Shown one piece after another: positions 43,896-52,203 of a stretch of 64,000 nucleotides of DNA. The stretch's first letter is position 1. Each line of letters begins with the position of its first letter. The stretch spans positions 1 through 64,000 of the forward strand of contig JAIXOO010000139.1 of NCBI GenBank assembly GCA_027486765.1. Direction: 5' to 3'. The position numbers were made by a program, and so were the translations under genes. Under the pieces are notes generated by a model. The model searched no databases and was not told the DNA's origin. It was given only the letters and a program-made list of their open reading frames with translations. This DNA comes from Saprospiraceae bacterium. GTDB taxonomy: Bacteria; Bacteroidota; Bacteroidia; Chitinophagales; Saprospiraceae.

Positions 43896-44955
43896 GGCCT
43901 AGGGTTTTGGGGTGGTAGTTGCGATTCACGACCGGGAGCAACATCCAGGAAGCCAAGCCGATCGCCACGTTGCCGCCCAATTGGATGGTAAAAAAGGAGA
44001 TGTTCGCCCAGGAAAAACCATCGTCACCACTGATGCCGTACATCGCCAGAGCGGTTTGTGCCAAAAAGTGGTAGGTACCCATCCCACCAGGGGAAGGAAT
44101 CACGATGCCCCAGCCGCCAAATACAAAAGTGATCAGCGCAGCCACTACGGAGAGGTGTGCCGTAGGGGGAAAAGCGTGAAAATTGAGGTAAGTCATGGAA
44201 TAATACATGAACCAGATCAAAAAGCTGTGGAAAACAAACAACCAGGGGCGCTCCAATTGGCGGACGGTTTGAATGCCTTGCCAAAAACCTTGCGCGAGAT
44301 TTGTGATTTTTTGTCCGAGGCTGGTCGCCAGTAGCGGCTTGCGGAAGTACCACAGTACTCCAAATCCGAGCAGCATCACCGGAATGCCCCACAAGATCAT
44401 TTTTTGCAAAAGCGCAATTTTATCCGCCACCGATACGTGCTGTTTGGCAAAAGCCAGGATGGTATCGTATTCCAGGGCAATGGCTAAGGCTGTAACCAGT
44501 AAAATACTGATTACGTCAATGATCCGATCCACCACCACGGTGCCCATCACTTTTTCTACGGGGATTTTTTCGTATTGTGCCATGGTACCTGCCCGCAACA
44601 CCTCGCCCAAACGGGGCAAGCCCAGATTAGCAAAATAACCAATCATGATGCAAAAAAAGGAGTTGATGAGCCGTGGCGTATAACCCAGGGGTTTGATCAA
44701 CATGTTCCAGCGAATCGCCCGGGAAATGTTGCTTACAATAAAAGCACAGAGCACCAAAAACAACCAACTTATCTTTACCGTGCCAAAATCATGCACGACC
44801 TTATCAATCAAACTACATTCCTCGCCAGGGATTCCTTTCAGGGCACATTCTGCCTGAAAAGCGGCGTTTTGATGGCGGTACAAAAGGTACAAAATGACTA
44901 CGCCAACGCCGAGAAACAAGAGGAATTTTAAAAAATTGAGCACATATCGTGGCAT
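43873..44955 (-). CDS. YbhN/UPF0104-type flippase-like membrane protein
   Basis: A 360-residue protein with about eight transmembrane helices. The signature of the lysylphosphatidylglycerol-synthase TM/AglD-like family is present: FIVSNISRAIRWNMLIKPLG, then NLGLPRLGEVLRAGTMAQYE, VMGTVVVDRIIDVISILLV and, near the end, VIPSPGGMGTYHFLAQTAL. Members are proposed lipid or polyprenyl-glycan flippases. Coupling to a heptose-activation gene is consistent with envelope glycan assembly, but substrate is unknown. Confidence 0.88.
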   Translation of the reverse strand: MPRYVLNFLKFLLFLGVGVVILYLLYRHQNAAFQAECALKGIPGEECSLIDKVVHDFGTVKISWLFLVLCAFIVSNISRAIRWNMLIKPLGYTPRLINSFFCIMIGYFANLGLPRLGEVLRAGTMAQYEKIPVEKVMGTVVVDRIIDVISILLVTALAIALEYDTILAFAKQHVSVADKIALLQKMILWGIPVMLLGFGVLWYFRKPLLATSLGQKITNLAQGFWQGIQTVRQLERPWLFVFHSFLIWFMYYSMTYLNFHAFPPTAHLSVVAALITFVFGGWGIVIPSPGGMGTYHFLAQTALAMYGISGDDGFSWANISFFTIQLGGNVAIGLASWMLLPVVNRNYHPKTLGHEHAGAN

Positions 44956-45023
44956 AAGTGGTGATTAGAGGTAAGTCAAACGGGTGATGAATTCAAATGG
45001 TTGTATTGCAGTCAATAGCCCAT

Positions 45024-45650
45024 TTACGCTTGAACGTAAACTGCGTATTTTTCCTCATAATAAGGATCTTTAAAAAAAGTACTGAGGGGAATTTTATTCA
45101 CAAAAGTTCCCTTCGGCAGTGCCGCAATTTCTTCGCGGAGGTCGCCCCCCTTGAGCGTAATGAGGCCATTGGGCAAGGCATGCTGGTGCTTGCGCTTGAT
45201 GAGTGGCCAGCTCCAGGCGCACAATTTGTCCAAGGTTGTGACGGCTCGGCATACAGTGAAGTCGAACTGTCGCTTGAGTTCCTCGGCGCGGGCATGCTGC
45301 GCATCCACATTTTTTAGGCCCAGGGTCTGGGCAATTTCTTTGACGACCAGGATTTTTTTACCCGTTCCATCCACCAGCGTAAACTGGGTTTCGGGAAAAA
45401 CAATCGCCAAGGGAATCCCCGGCAAGCCGCCACCTGTACCAATATCAAGTATCTCCGCACCAGGTTTGAATTGTACCACTTTGGCGATGCCCAAGGAATG
45501 AAGGATGTGGTGCGCGTAAAGGGAATCAATGTCCTTGCGCGATACCACGTTGATCTTGGCATTCCACTCTCGGTACAAGTCGTCCAACTGCGCAAACTGC
45601 GCCTGTTGTTGGGCATTGAGGTTGGGAAAATAGTCGAGGATAACCTGCAT
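45024..45650 (-). CDS. rsmG: 16S rRNA (guanine-527-N7) methyltransferase
   Basis: A 208-residue methyltransferase. The SAM-binding motif is ILDIGTGGGLPGIPLAIVFP with the acidic residue in FTLVDGTGKKI; VCRAVTTLDKLCAWSWPLIK and NGLITLKGGDL match GidB/RsmG. It methylates G527 of 16S rRNA. The N-terminus (LDYFPNLNAQQQAQFAQLDD, then YREWNAKINVVSRKD) is also typical. Loss of this enzyme in other bacteria gives low-level streptomycin resistance. Confidence 0.94.
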   Translation of the reverse strand: MQVILDYFPNLNAQQQAQFAQLDDLYREWNAKINVVSRKDIDSLYAHHILHSLGIAKVVQFKPGAEILDIGTGGGLPGIPLAIVFPETQFTLVDGTGKKILVVKEIAQTLGLKNVDAQHARAEELKRQFDFTVCRAVTTLDKLCAWSWPLIKRKHQHALPNGLITLKGGDLREEIAALPKGTFVNKIPLSTFFKDPYYEEKYAVYVQA

Positions 45651-45696
45651 CGATTGGCTTGGCTTTTTTTGTACGGCGCAAAGATAATAAAAGTGC

Positions 45697-45747
45697 AGGA
45701 GTTGAGCAGTTGAGGGGTTGAGAAGTTGAGGCTACCGCGATCAACAT
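45697..45747. repeat. Half palindromic element, GTTGAG arm only, copy 4
   Basis: GAGTTGAGCAGTTGAGGGG and GTTGAGAAGTTGAGGCTACC are present, with CGCGATCAACATTC following, but the second arm is missing. It sits directly after the stop codon of the TMEM220-like gene (stop at 45748-45750). Confidence 0.75.
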
Positions 45748-46113
45748 TCACATTTTTTGGCTTTTCCGCAACCGGTACCACTGCCAGCCCAAGGCCGTCA
45801 TACACACCACCAGGCCCAAAAACTCCCGGGTCAGCTCAATGTGTGGGGCCTCGGCTTTCATGTGGGCTACAATGGTCGGCATGCCCATCTGTACCCAGTG
45901 GATAAAATCGGGCACTAGGGACAACATCCAGATGGCGCTTACCCCAAGTCCAAGGAGAAGCATAATTTTGTTGCTTTTGCCAAAGGCTGCCATGCCGCAA
46001 GCGGCGGCTACGTAGAGGTACAATGCGGCCCAGCCCCAAGGATCGGGGTCGTTGTATTGCACAACGGCGAAAAGGACAAAGAGGACGGCGAGGATGAGGT
46101 TGAGGACTTTCAT
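45748..46113 (-). CDS. TMEM220-family transmembrane protein
   Basis: A 121-residue protein with four hydrophobic segments. It begins MKVLNLILAVLFVLFAVVQY followed by NDPDPWGWAALYLYVAAACG; the QYNDPDPW motif is diagnostic of the TMEM220 family. Later segments are LLGLGVSAIWMLSLVPDF and FLGLVVCMTALGWQWYRLR. Function unknown. The start is the ATG at 46113; the frame continues upstream through a repeat-containing spacer and is not used. rsmG follows on the same strand. Confidence 0.82.
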   Translation of the reverse strand: MKVLNLILAVLFVLFAVVQYNDPDPWGWAALYLYVAAACGMAAFGKSNKIMLLLGLGVSAIWMLSLVPDFIHWVQMGMPTIVAHMKAEAPHIELTREFLGLVVCMTALGWQWYRLRKSQKM

Positions 46114-46239
46114 GTGGTGGTAGATTTTTGGGGGAAAGTTAAGGGGAAAAGTAAAAGGAGTGGGATGATTTTTGTTTTCGGGCCCATAAAACTTAAATAA
46201 CCTATCAGCAAATACTTGTATGCATCGTAGCTGTATGAC

Positions 46240-46283
46240 TGAGGTGTTGCTTAGGTTTCTTAAGTTTCTTAGGTGGTAAAAAC
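46240..46283. repeat. TTTCTTAGG-word repeat (single arm)
   Basis: GAGGTGTTGCTTAGG, TTTCTTAAG and TTTCTTAGGTGG are 9-bp words matching the left arm of the palindrome at 28890. No complementary arm follows; the atp terminator is adjacent. Confidence 0.6.
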
Positions 46284-46325
46284 CAAAAAGGGGCGCCACA
46301 CCTCTCAGCGCCACACCCCTTTTAT
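46274..46325 (-). terminator. Terminator of the atp operon
   Basis: AAAAGGGG (minus-strand 46325-46314 region) pairs with CCCCTTTT at 46285-46292, with an internal GCGCC/GGCGC pairing. On the minus strand it is followed by a T-rich stretch (TTTTTGGTTTTT). It lies 27 bp after the atpG stop. Confidence 0.75.
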
Positions 46326-46351
46326 CTTTCGTTTTGTTTCTCTGTATTTCC

Positions 46352-47248
46352 TTAATCCGACGACAACGCCGCAGCACCGCCCACGATTTCCAAAATCTCA
46401 TTGGTAATCGTTTCCTGACGGGCTTTGTTGTAGTGGATGCGCAGGTCGCGGAGCAGGTCGTTTGCGTTTTCGGTCGCTTTGTCCATCGAAGTCATCCGGG
46501 CACCATGCTCAGAAGCGTGGGTATCCAAGAGGAATTTCTGGAACTGCGTCTGCAGGATGCTGGGCACCAGGTACTCCAACAAACCTTCTTTGGTTGGTTC
46601 AAAGATGTAGTCAGCTTTTTTGGTGCTGGCACCCGCTTGAACCTCCAGTTTGGCGACTGGCAACCAGCGTTCAACTTCGGCGAATTGCATGGCAGCGTTG
46701 CGGAAGCGGCCATAAGCTACTTCTACCGCATCGTATTGCTTGCTCACGAAGGCCTCCATCAGCTTGCTGGATACTTTTCCTACGTTACTTGAGCTCAGGT
46801 CTTCAAAAAGCATCATGTGATCGTCGATGATCCGGCAATCCGAGTAGCGTTTTTTGAAGAATTCTGCGCCCCGTTTGCCAATGCAGAGGATGTCCAGGTT
46901 GCCCTTGGCGCGTACTCCAGCGTACTTGGTTTCGATGGCATGAACCGCCGCTTTATTCACGTTGGTATTGAAAGCACCACAAAGGCCACGATTGGAGGTC
47001 ACGACCACAATACAGGCTCGTTCCACTGGGCGCTCCTGGCCGTAGGTTGTGCTGGCATCGCCCTCCAGGTTGGAGAGGATGTTGCGCAGCATTGCGTTCA
47101 ATTTATCAGCATAAGGCCGCAATTGTTGGATCGCAGTCTGTGCTCTACGCAATTTGGACGCCGAAACCATTTTCATGGCTTTGGTGATCTGTTGCGTATT
47201 CATCACCGACTTGATCCGATCACGAACCTCTTTTAAGTTTGCACCCAT
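46352..47248 (-). CDS. atpG: ATP synthase F1 subunit gamma
   Basis: A 298-residue subunit forming the rotating central stalk. The N-terminal coiled helix reads ANLKEVRDRIKSVMNTQQIT, KAMKMVSASKLRRAQ; the middle has VTSNRGLCGAFNTNV; and the C-terminal helix has HGARMTSMDKATENANDLLR, with NKARQETITNEILEIVGGA at the end. These are diagnostic. Last gene of the operon, 6 bp after atpA. A terminator follows. Confidence 0.96.
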   Translation of the reverse strand: MGANLKEVRDRIKSVMNTQQITKAMKMVSASKLRRAQTAIQQLRPYADKLNAMLRNILSNLEGDASTTYGQERPVERACIVVVTSNRGLCGAFNTNVNKAAVHAIETKYAGVRAKGNLDILCIGKRGAEFFKKRYSDCRIIDDHMMLFEDLSSSNVGKVSSKLMEAFVSKQYDAVEVAYGRFRNAAMQFAEVERWLPVAKLEVQAGASTKKADYIFEPTKEGLLEYLVPSILQTQFQKFLLDTHASEHGARMTSMDKATENANDLLRDLRIHYNKARQETITNEILEIVGGAAALSSD

Positions 47249-47254
47249 GGCAGA

Positions 47255-48856
47255 TTACTTGAATTGATTGGTCAGCTCAGCGGCAACTTCTTTCACTTTT
47301 GCCAAGTCGTCATTTTCCAGTTTACCTACTCTGAACGCGTCCAATACTGCTGGATAGCGCCCTTCGAGGGTAGTCAGGAACAAATCTTCGAATTCACGAA
47401 CTTTATTTACTGGCACATCCTTCAACAAACCGTTGGTACCCAGGTAAATGATGGCTACCTGCTTCTGTACCGATACTGGAGAGTACTGTGGTTGTTTGAG
47501 GATTTCCACGTTGCGCTTTCCTTTTTCCAATACCGCCAAGGTAGCTGGATCGAGGTCGGAACCGAATTTTGCAAACGCTTCCAATTCGCGGTATTGCGCC
47601 TGGTCGAGTTTCAAAGTACCGGATACTTTCTTCATCGACTTGATCTGCGCGTTACCCCCTACCCGGCTCACGGAGATACCTACGTTGATGGCTGGGCGGA
47701 TACCCGCGTTGAACAAGTTGGATTCGAGGAAGATCTGACCGTCGGTAATCGAAATTACGTTGGTCGGGATGTATGCAGAAACGTCACCAGCCTGGGTTTC
47801 GATGATCGGCAGGGCCGTCAAAGAACCACCACCTTTTACGATGGGTTGGCCGTTGGCATCTTTTCCGTTTTTCAGAGAGTCTGGCAAGTCGTTCATGTTG
47901 CGGGCAATCTCATCGTTGGCGATGATCTTGGCGGCACGCTCCAACAAACGGCTGTGCAGGTAAAATACGTCCCCAGGATAGGCTTCACGACCGGGAGGGC
48001 GACGCAGCAGCAGGGATACCTCGCGGTAAGCTACAGCCTGCTTGGAAAGGTCATCGTAAATAATCAAGGCAGGACGACCAGTATCGCGGAAGAACTCCCC
48101 AATCGACGCACCAGCAAATGGCGCGTAGAACTGTAGTGGAGCAGGATCAGAAGCAGAAGCAGATACGATTACGGTATATGCCAATGCACCAGCGTCTTCC
48201 AGGGTTTTGGCCACGTTGGCTACTGTAGAAGCCTTTTGGCCAGAAGCTACATAGATACAGAATACAGGCTCGCCCCGATCGTAAAATTCGCGTTGGTTGA
48301 TGATGGTGTCGATCGCGATGGCGGTTTTACCCGTTTGACGGTCACCAATGATCAATTCCCGCTGGCCACGACCGATTGGAATCATGGCGTCGATGGCCTT
48401 GATACCCGTTTGGAGTGGTTCAGTTACAGGCTGACGGAAAATTACCCCGGGAGCTTTGCGTTCCAGTGGCATTTCGTACTTGGCACCCGTGATTGGTCCG
48501 CGACCGTCGATGGGCTGACCCAGTGGGTTTACAACCCGGCCAAGGTAACCATCACCTACTTCAATCGAAGCAATGCGGCTGGTGCGTTTCACGCGAGAAC
48601 CTTCTTTGATGCCGTCGCCAGCACCCATCAATACAACCCCTACGTTGTCCTCTTCGAGGTTCAGAACGATGGCTTGTACGCCTGAATCGAACTCTACCAA
48701 TTCACCGGCCTGAGCACTATTCAGACCATAAACACGAGCAATACCGTCGCCTACCTGTAGTACGGTACCAAACTCCTCCAATTCGGAAGCAGATCCAAAT
48801 CCAGAGATCTGCTGCTTGAGTATCTGAGAAATTTCTTCTGGTCTTACATCAACCAT
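47255..48856 (-). CDS. atpA: ATP synthase F1 subunit alpha
   Basis: A 533-residue non-catalytic nucleotide-binding subunit of F1. The P-loop is GDRQTGKT (171-178). [20 protein letters not shown] and the DELSKQ-like [20 protein letters not shown] are conserved, and [18 protein letters not shown] carries the arginine finger region (SVSRVGG). Length is normal apart from a short insertion ([15 protein letters not shown]). In the operon it lies between atpH and atpG. Separated from atpH by a palindromic repeat. Confidence 0.97.
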   Translation of the reverse strand: MVDVRPEEISQILKQQISGFGSASELEEFGTVLQVGDGIARVYGLNSAQAGELVEFDSGVQAIVLNLEEDNVGVVLMGAGDGIKEGSRVKRTSRIASIEVGDGYLGRVVNPLGQPIDGRGPITGAKYEMPLERKAPGVIFRQPVTEPLQTGIKAIDAMIPIGRGQRELIIGDRQTGKTAIAIDTIINQREFYDRGEPVFCIYVASGQKASTVANVAKTLEDAGALAYTVIVSASASDPAPLQFYAPFAGASIGEFFRDTGRPALIIYDDLSKQAVAYREVSLLLRRPPGREAYPGDVFYLHSRLLERAAKIIANDEIARNMNDLPDSLKNGKDANGQPIVKGGGSLTALPIIETQAGDVSAYIPTNVISITDGQIFLESNLFNAGIRPAINVGISVSRVGGNAQIKSMKKVSGTLKLDQAQYRELEAFAKFGSDLDPATLAVLEKGKRNVEILKQPQYSPVSVQKQVAIIYLGTNGLLKDVPVNKVREFEDLFLTTLEGRYPAVLDAFRVGKLENDDLAKVKEVAAELTNQFK

Positions 48857-48908
48857 TGTTTATCGAATTTGCACCTGCCGGTGAGAGCAGATGAGGTTAT
48901 TTTAAAAA

Positions 48909-48986
48909 GTGATGAGTGTTGAATGATGAGTGATAAATCGATTTGAATGTTAGCCATTCATCATTCATCACTTATCATTCATCATT
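48909..48986. repeat. Palindromic element, GATGAGTG/ATGAT words, inside the atp operon
   Basis: GTGATGAGTGTTGAATGATG and its complement CATCATTCATCACTTATC form a long imperfect hairpin of 7-bp words. It starts 52 bp upstream of the atpA start and ends 6 bp from the atpH stop codon. Confidence 0.8.
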
Positions 48987-48992
48987 CCTGTT

Positions 48993-49562
48993 TTATCTTC
49001 CAATTGCAGATTCAAACAAGTTGCCTTTGAACTGTTTGCGCATTTGATCCAGTTCGTAGCGCACACTCACATCGTAAACGTGGCCTTCGAACTCGATGAC
49101 AAAACCGCCAATCAGGCTTGGGTCAACTTTGGTTACCACCTCTACATTGGCGTAACCGATGGTAGCATCCTGTAATTTTGCCTGGATTTGGGCCTCCAGC
49201 TCGGGCGTAATTTCACCAGCCGTGATGATCTTGGCTTGTGAAATCTTATTCAAAGTCCGGTATTGGATGATGAATTCCTCAGCAATTTCCGGCAAATAAG
49301 CTTCCCGTTTTTTGGACGCCAACAAGTCGACGAATTTGAAGGTCAAGTCTTCAAATTTATCCTTCAGCAATGCCTCCAAAGCCTTTTTTTTGCGCGAGTA
49401 CTGGATAACCGGGCTGCGCAAGAAGCTGTTGAAGTCCTTACTGCTCTGGATCATCCGACGCAAATGCTCCACATCCCCGTGAATTTTCTCCAGGTTATTT
49501 TGCTCTACTGCCAAATCGATCAGAGACTTGGCGTAGCGAGATGCAATGCGATTTACAGACAT
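48993..49562 (-). CDS. atpH: ATP synthase F1 subunit delta
   Basis: A 189-residue subunit linking F1 to the peripheral stalk. It begins SVNRIASRYAKSLIDLAVEQ, typical of delta/OSCP, has the helical N-domain (FLRSPVIQYSRKKKALEALL) and the C-terminal sheet motif VVTKVDPSLIGGFVIEFEGH then YDVSVRYELDQMRKQF. Normal length. Operon position between atpF and atpA. Confidence 0.95.
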   Translation of the reverse strand: MSVNRIASRYAKSLIDLAVEQNNLEKIHGDVEHLRRMIQSSKDFNSFLRSPVIQYSRKKKALEALLKDKFEDLTFKFVDLLASKKREAYLPEIAEEFIIQYRTLNKISQAKIITAGEITPELEAQIQAKLQDATIGYANVEVVTKVDPSLIGGFVIEFEGHVYDVSVRYELDQMRKQFKGNLFESAIGR

Positions 49563-49564
49563 AT

Positions 49565-49600
49565 ATGAGGTGTGAGTGTGGGTGTGGGTGTGGGTGTGCC
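49565..49600. repeat. GTGTGG hexamer microsatellite between atpF and atpH
   Basis: About four tandem GTGTGG units just before the atpH start (atpF-atpH junction). Its position would put it in the leader of atpH. No second arm. Confidence 0.75.
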
Positions 49601-49628
49601 CGAGACATACCCAAATCCCTTACCTCTG

Positions 49629-50150
49629 CTAGTTAAATTTGATCTCTTCCACCAGTTTCTGCGCGAGCTCCATATTTTCAGTGTTGCTCTTGAGTTCTTT
49701 GCGCACCAGCTTCTCAGCAATGTCCAGGGCCATGTTGCCCAATTCATTCTTGATGCTGGTTTTTAATTCGAGGCGCATGTGCTCTACGTCGGTTTTGGCC
49801 TCAGCAATCATGGCTTGCACCTTTACTTTGGCTTCTTCCTCGGCGCGTTTGATGGTCGCTTCACGAATTTCTTTTGCTTCTTTGATGATCCCCGCACGTT
49901 GTTCCTGCGCTTCTTTCAACAAAAGTTCATTCTGCGATTGCATTTTGCCAATTTCCTCCCGGGCACGTTTGGCTTCATCCAATGCATGCTGGATGTCAGC
50001 GTCACGCTTTTTCAAGGATTCCTGGATCGGACGGAACGCGGTACGTCCCAAAACAACCCACACCAAAAGGAAAATGACCGTAGTCCAGAAAATCAAACCT
50101 GGATCCGGTTGCATGACTGAAAAGCCGCCTAAAAAAACAAACTGCGTCAT
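49629..50150 (-). CDS. atpF: ATP synthase F0 subunit b
   Basis: A 173-residue peripheral stalk subunit. One transmembrane helix near the N-terminus (GLIFWTTVIFLLVWVVLG, about 18-36) is followed by a long charged coiled coil (RTAFRPIQESLKKRDADIQH onward to EEIKFN). The RDADIQHALDEA segment is typical. Single b gene, so a homodimer is expected. Confidence 0.95.
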   Translation of the reverse strand: MTQFVFLGGFSVMQPDPGLIFWTTVIFLLVWVVLGRTAFRPIQESLKKRDADIQHALDEAKRAREEIGKMQSQNELLLKEAQEQRAGIIKEAKEIREATIKRAEEEAKVKVQAMIAEAKTDVEHMRLELKTSIKNELGNMALDIAEKLVRKELKSNTENMELAQKLVEEIKFN

Positions 50151-50264
50151 GTTTTATACATTGTAGCGCCGCTTTGAAAACGACGAGTATATTAAAAATG
50201 ATGACTTTCCAAAACACGTTTGCACAGGTTCCACGAGGAACATGCGCATCCACAACAGGAATAT

Positions 50265-50303
50265 GAAGACCGGCCAAAAGCCAACCGCTGCTGTCCGGTC
50301 TTC
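50265..50303. promoter_or_regulatory. Hairpin between atpE and atpF
   Basis: GAAGACCGG (50265-50273) pairs perfectly with CCGGTCTTC (50295-50303). It lies about 35 bp after the atpE stop on the minus-strand transcript, with no T-run in that direction, so it is more likely an mRNA stabiliser or processing site than a terminator. That fits the high demand for subunit c. Confidence 0.6.
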
Positions 50304-50338
50304 GCTTTTTGTTGTAGCTTTTTTACTACGGGTAGGAA

Positions 50339-50545
<207 letters not shown>

Positions 50546-50576
50546 TTAAAACGTTATGAATGTTCGTATCAAAAAA

Positions 50577-50650
50577 GTTCCAGGGTTTCAAAGTTCCAAG
50601 GTTCGGGGTTTTTCAACCTTGGAACTGTGGAACTTAGGAACCTTGGAACC
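50577..50650. repeat. Intergenic palindromic element, GGTTCCA arms, copy 2, inside the atp operon
   Basis: GTTCCAGGGTTTCAAAGTTC and its complement around GAACCTTGGAACC; same words as the element at 41257 but without the CACTGAGCG core. It lies between atpB and atpE and ends 7 bp from the atpB stop codon. Confidence 0.85.
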
Positions 50651-50657
50651 TATTTTT

Positions 50658-51902
50658 TTAATGTGCATGCGCCTCATCGTGGTGATCGTGATGGCCATCT
50701 TCTACTGCCGCGCCAATATAGGACGCCGTCAGCATCGAAAACACGAAGGCTTGCAGGAATGCCACCAACAATTCGATCAAGTTCATAAACGCGGTGAACG
50801 CGCCACCAACGATTGCGCCTACGACACCGCCACCGAAACTGGTGCCATTTTCGCCAAATACAAAGATCAAACCGATCAAACTCAGGATAATGATGTGACC
50901 AGCGGATATGTTGGCGAAAAGACGAATCATCAAGGAGAAAGGTTTGATGACCAAACCGAGTACTTCTACTGGCGTCAAAATCGTTTTGACCCAAGCTGGA
51001 ATGCCGGGCATCCAGAAGATGTGCTGCCAGTAATGGCGATTGCCATTGATGTTGGTGACGATGAAGGCAAAAACGGCCAGTACAAAGGTTACTGCCAGGT
51101 TACCTGTTACGTTGGCACCACCGGGGAAGAAAGGCATCAAACCCAAGAGGTTGCAGAACAAGATGAAGAAGAACAAAGTCAAAATGAAAGGCATAAAACG
51201 CTCGTAGTGTTTTAGCCCAATATTTGGTTTGGCAACTTCGTCCCGAATAAACACAAAGAAAGGTTCGAAGAAAGATTGAATGCCACTTGGTGCTTTGCCT
51301 TCATTTTTGCGGTAGCCATTGCGTACCGAAGAAAAAATCAGGATCAGCAGCAGGGCTGCCAACATCATCGTGAACACGTTCTTGGTGATGGAGAAGTCAT
51401 AAAAGGAAGTGATGCCACCACCCATCATGCCACCATCTAATGTACTGGGTTTTTCCAACTTATATTCTTTGCCTTCGTAATGTGCATAAAAAACTTCTAC
51501 TTCTTTTTCTTTGCCCTTTACGATTTGCATTTCCTCTTTGCCGTGGACACCTTCAATGTGTACTTCACCCATGGGGAAGGAAGCATCCGCGATGCGGTTG
51601 ACCCGACCGTGGTTGATCACGTAGCGGTCAACGGCTTTGTGGCCATGTTCGAATTTGCCGGAGGAGAGAAAAGTCCATTTTTTGGTGGGCTCGCCTGGAG
51701 CATAAAGGAAACAAGGGAGGGGAATGTGTACTCCTTTCCAGATGTGGAATTCATTGGCATCAGAAATGTGGTTCATCACAGTACCAACTGGATCGTACTT
51801 ACCTGGGGTCTCCTCTTCGTTCGCCCAGGCAAGATTCATGCCCAAAATACTGATAAACAACGTCAAAGCTATTCTGATGATCGGCTTATTGCTCACTTTC
51901 AC
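50658..51902 (-). CDS. atpB: ATP synthase F0 subunit a (long form)
   Basis: A 414-residue subunit of the proton channel. Core helices carry the essential Arg327 in PFSLMIRLFANISAGHIII, and NLLGLMPFFPGGANVTGNLA is typical. The N-terminal ~170 residues form an extension with signal-like MKVSNKPIIRIALTLFISIL and a periplasmic charged region (GKEEMQIVKGKEKEVEVFYA), characteristic of Bacteroidota and much longer than E. coli subunit a. The C-terminus is histidine-rich (DGHHDHHDEAHAH). First gene of the operon; beta and epsilon are not in the window, as usual in this phylum. Confidence 0.95.
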   Translation of the reverse strand: MKVSNKPIIRIALTLFISILGMNLAWANEEETPGKYDPVGTVMNHISDANEFHIWKGVHIPLPCFLYAPGEPTKKWTFLSSGKFEHGHKAVDRYVINHGRVNRIADASFPMGEVHIEGVHGKEEMQIVKGKEKEVEVFYAHYEGKEYKLEKPSTLDGGMMGGGITSFYDFSITKNVFTMMLAALLLILIFSSVRNGYRKNEGKAPSGIQSFFEPFFVFIRDEVAKPNIGLKHYERFMPFILTLFFFILFCNLLGLMPFFPGGANVTGNLAVTFVLAVFAFIVTNINGNRHYWQHIFWMPGIPAWVKTILTPVEVLGLVIKPFSLMIRLFANISAGHIIILSLIGLIFVFGENGTSFGGGVVGAIVGGAFTAFMNLIELLVAFLQAFVFSMLTASYIGAAVEDGHHDHHDEAHAH

Positions 51903-51948
51903 CTTCGTTTGTCTTTAAGAATGAATTATGCTTTCGCTTAAATCGGTG

Positions 51949-51956
51949 CAAAGGTA
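51949..51956 (-). promoter_or_regulatory. Promoter -7 box of the atp operon
   Basis: TACCTTTG on the minus strand, 46 bp before the atpB ATG. A small hairpin TCGCTT-aaag-AAGCGA lies upstream at about 51970. The rest of the 301-bp gap to the GMC gene holds no recognisable gene. Confidence 0.65.
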
Positions 51957-52203
51957 GTATCTCTATCTCGCTTAAAGAAGCGAAAAATATCTTTTTTTAC
52001 AATTAAGAAACATAAGGGATCACTGAGTGACAAACACTTAGGCCATTTCCCCCATTTTTTACATACAGAAAGCGGTAGGGCTCAGATGACGTGCAATGGC
52101 ATTTGGTCGGTTTTTCCTACAACAAAATTAAATTTTTACAAGGGTCAATACTCCATCCTGCGTCTACTTTGTAAATTACCGCTCTAAAATAGTACCTGCA
52201 TCA

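Noticed and set aside
47264-48136. A 290-codon open frame antisense to atpA
   Set aside because: A shadow of the highly conserved alpha subunit gene.
49565-49600. GTGTGG repeat as a coding extension of atpH
   Set aside because: It lies upstream of the conserved SVNRIASRYAKSL start and would add a Pro/Thr repeat unknown in the family.
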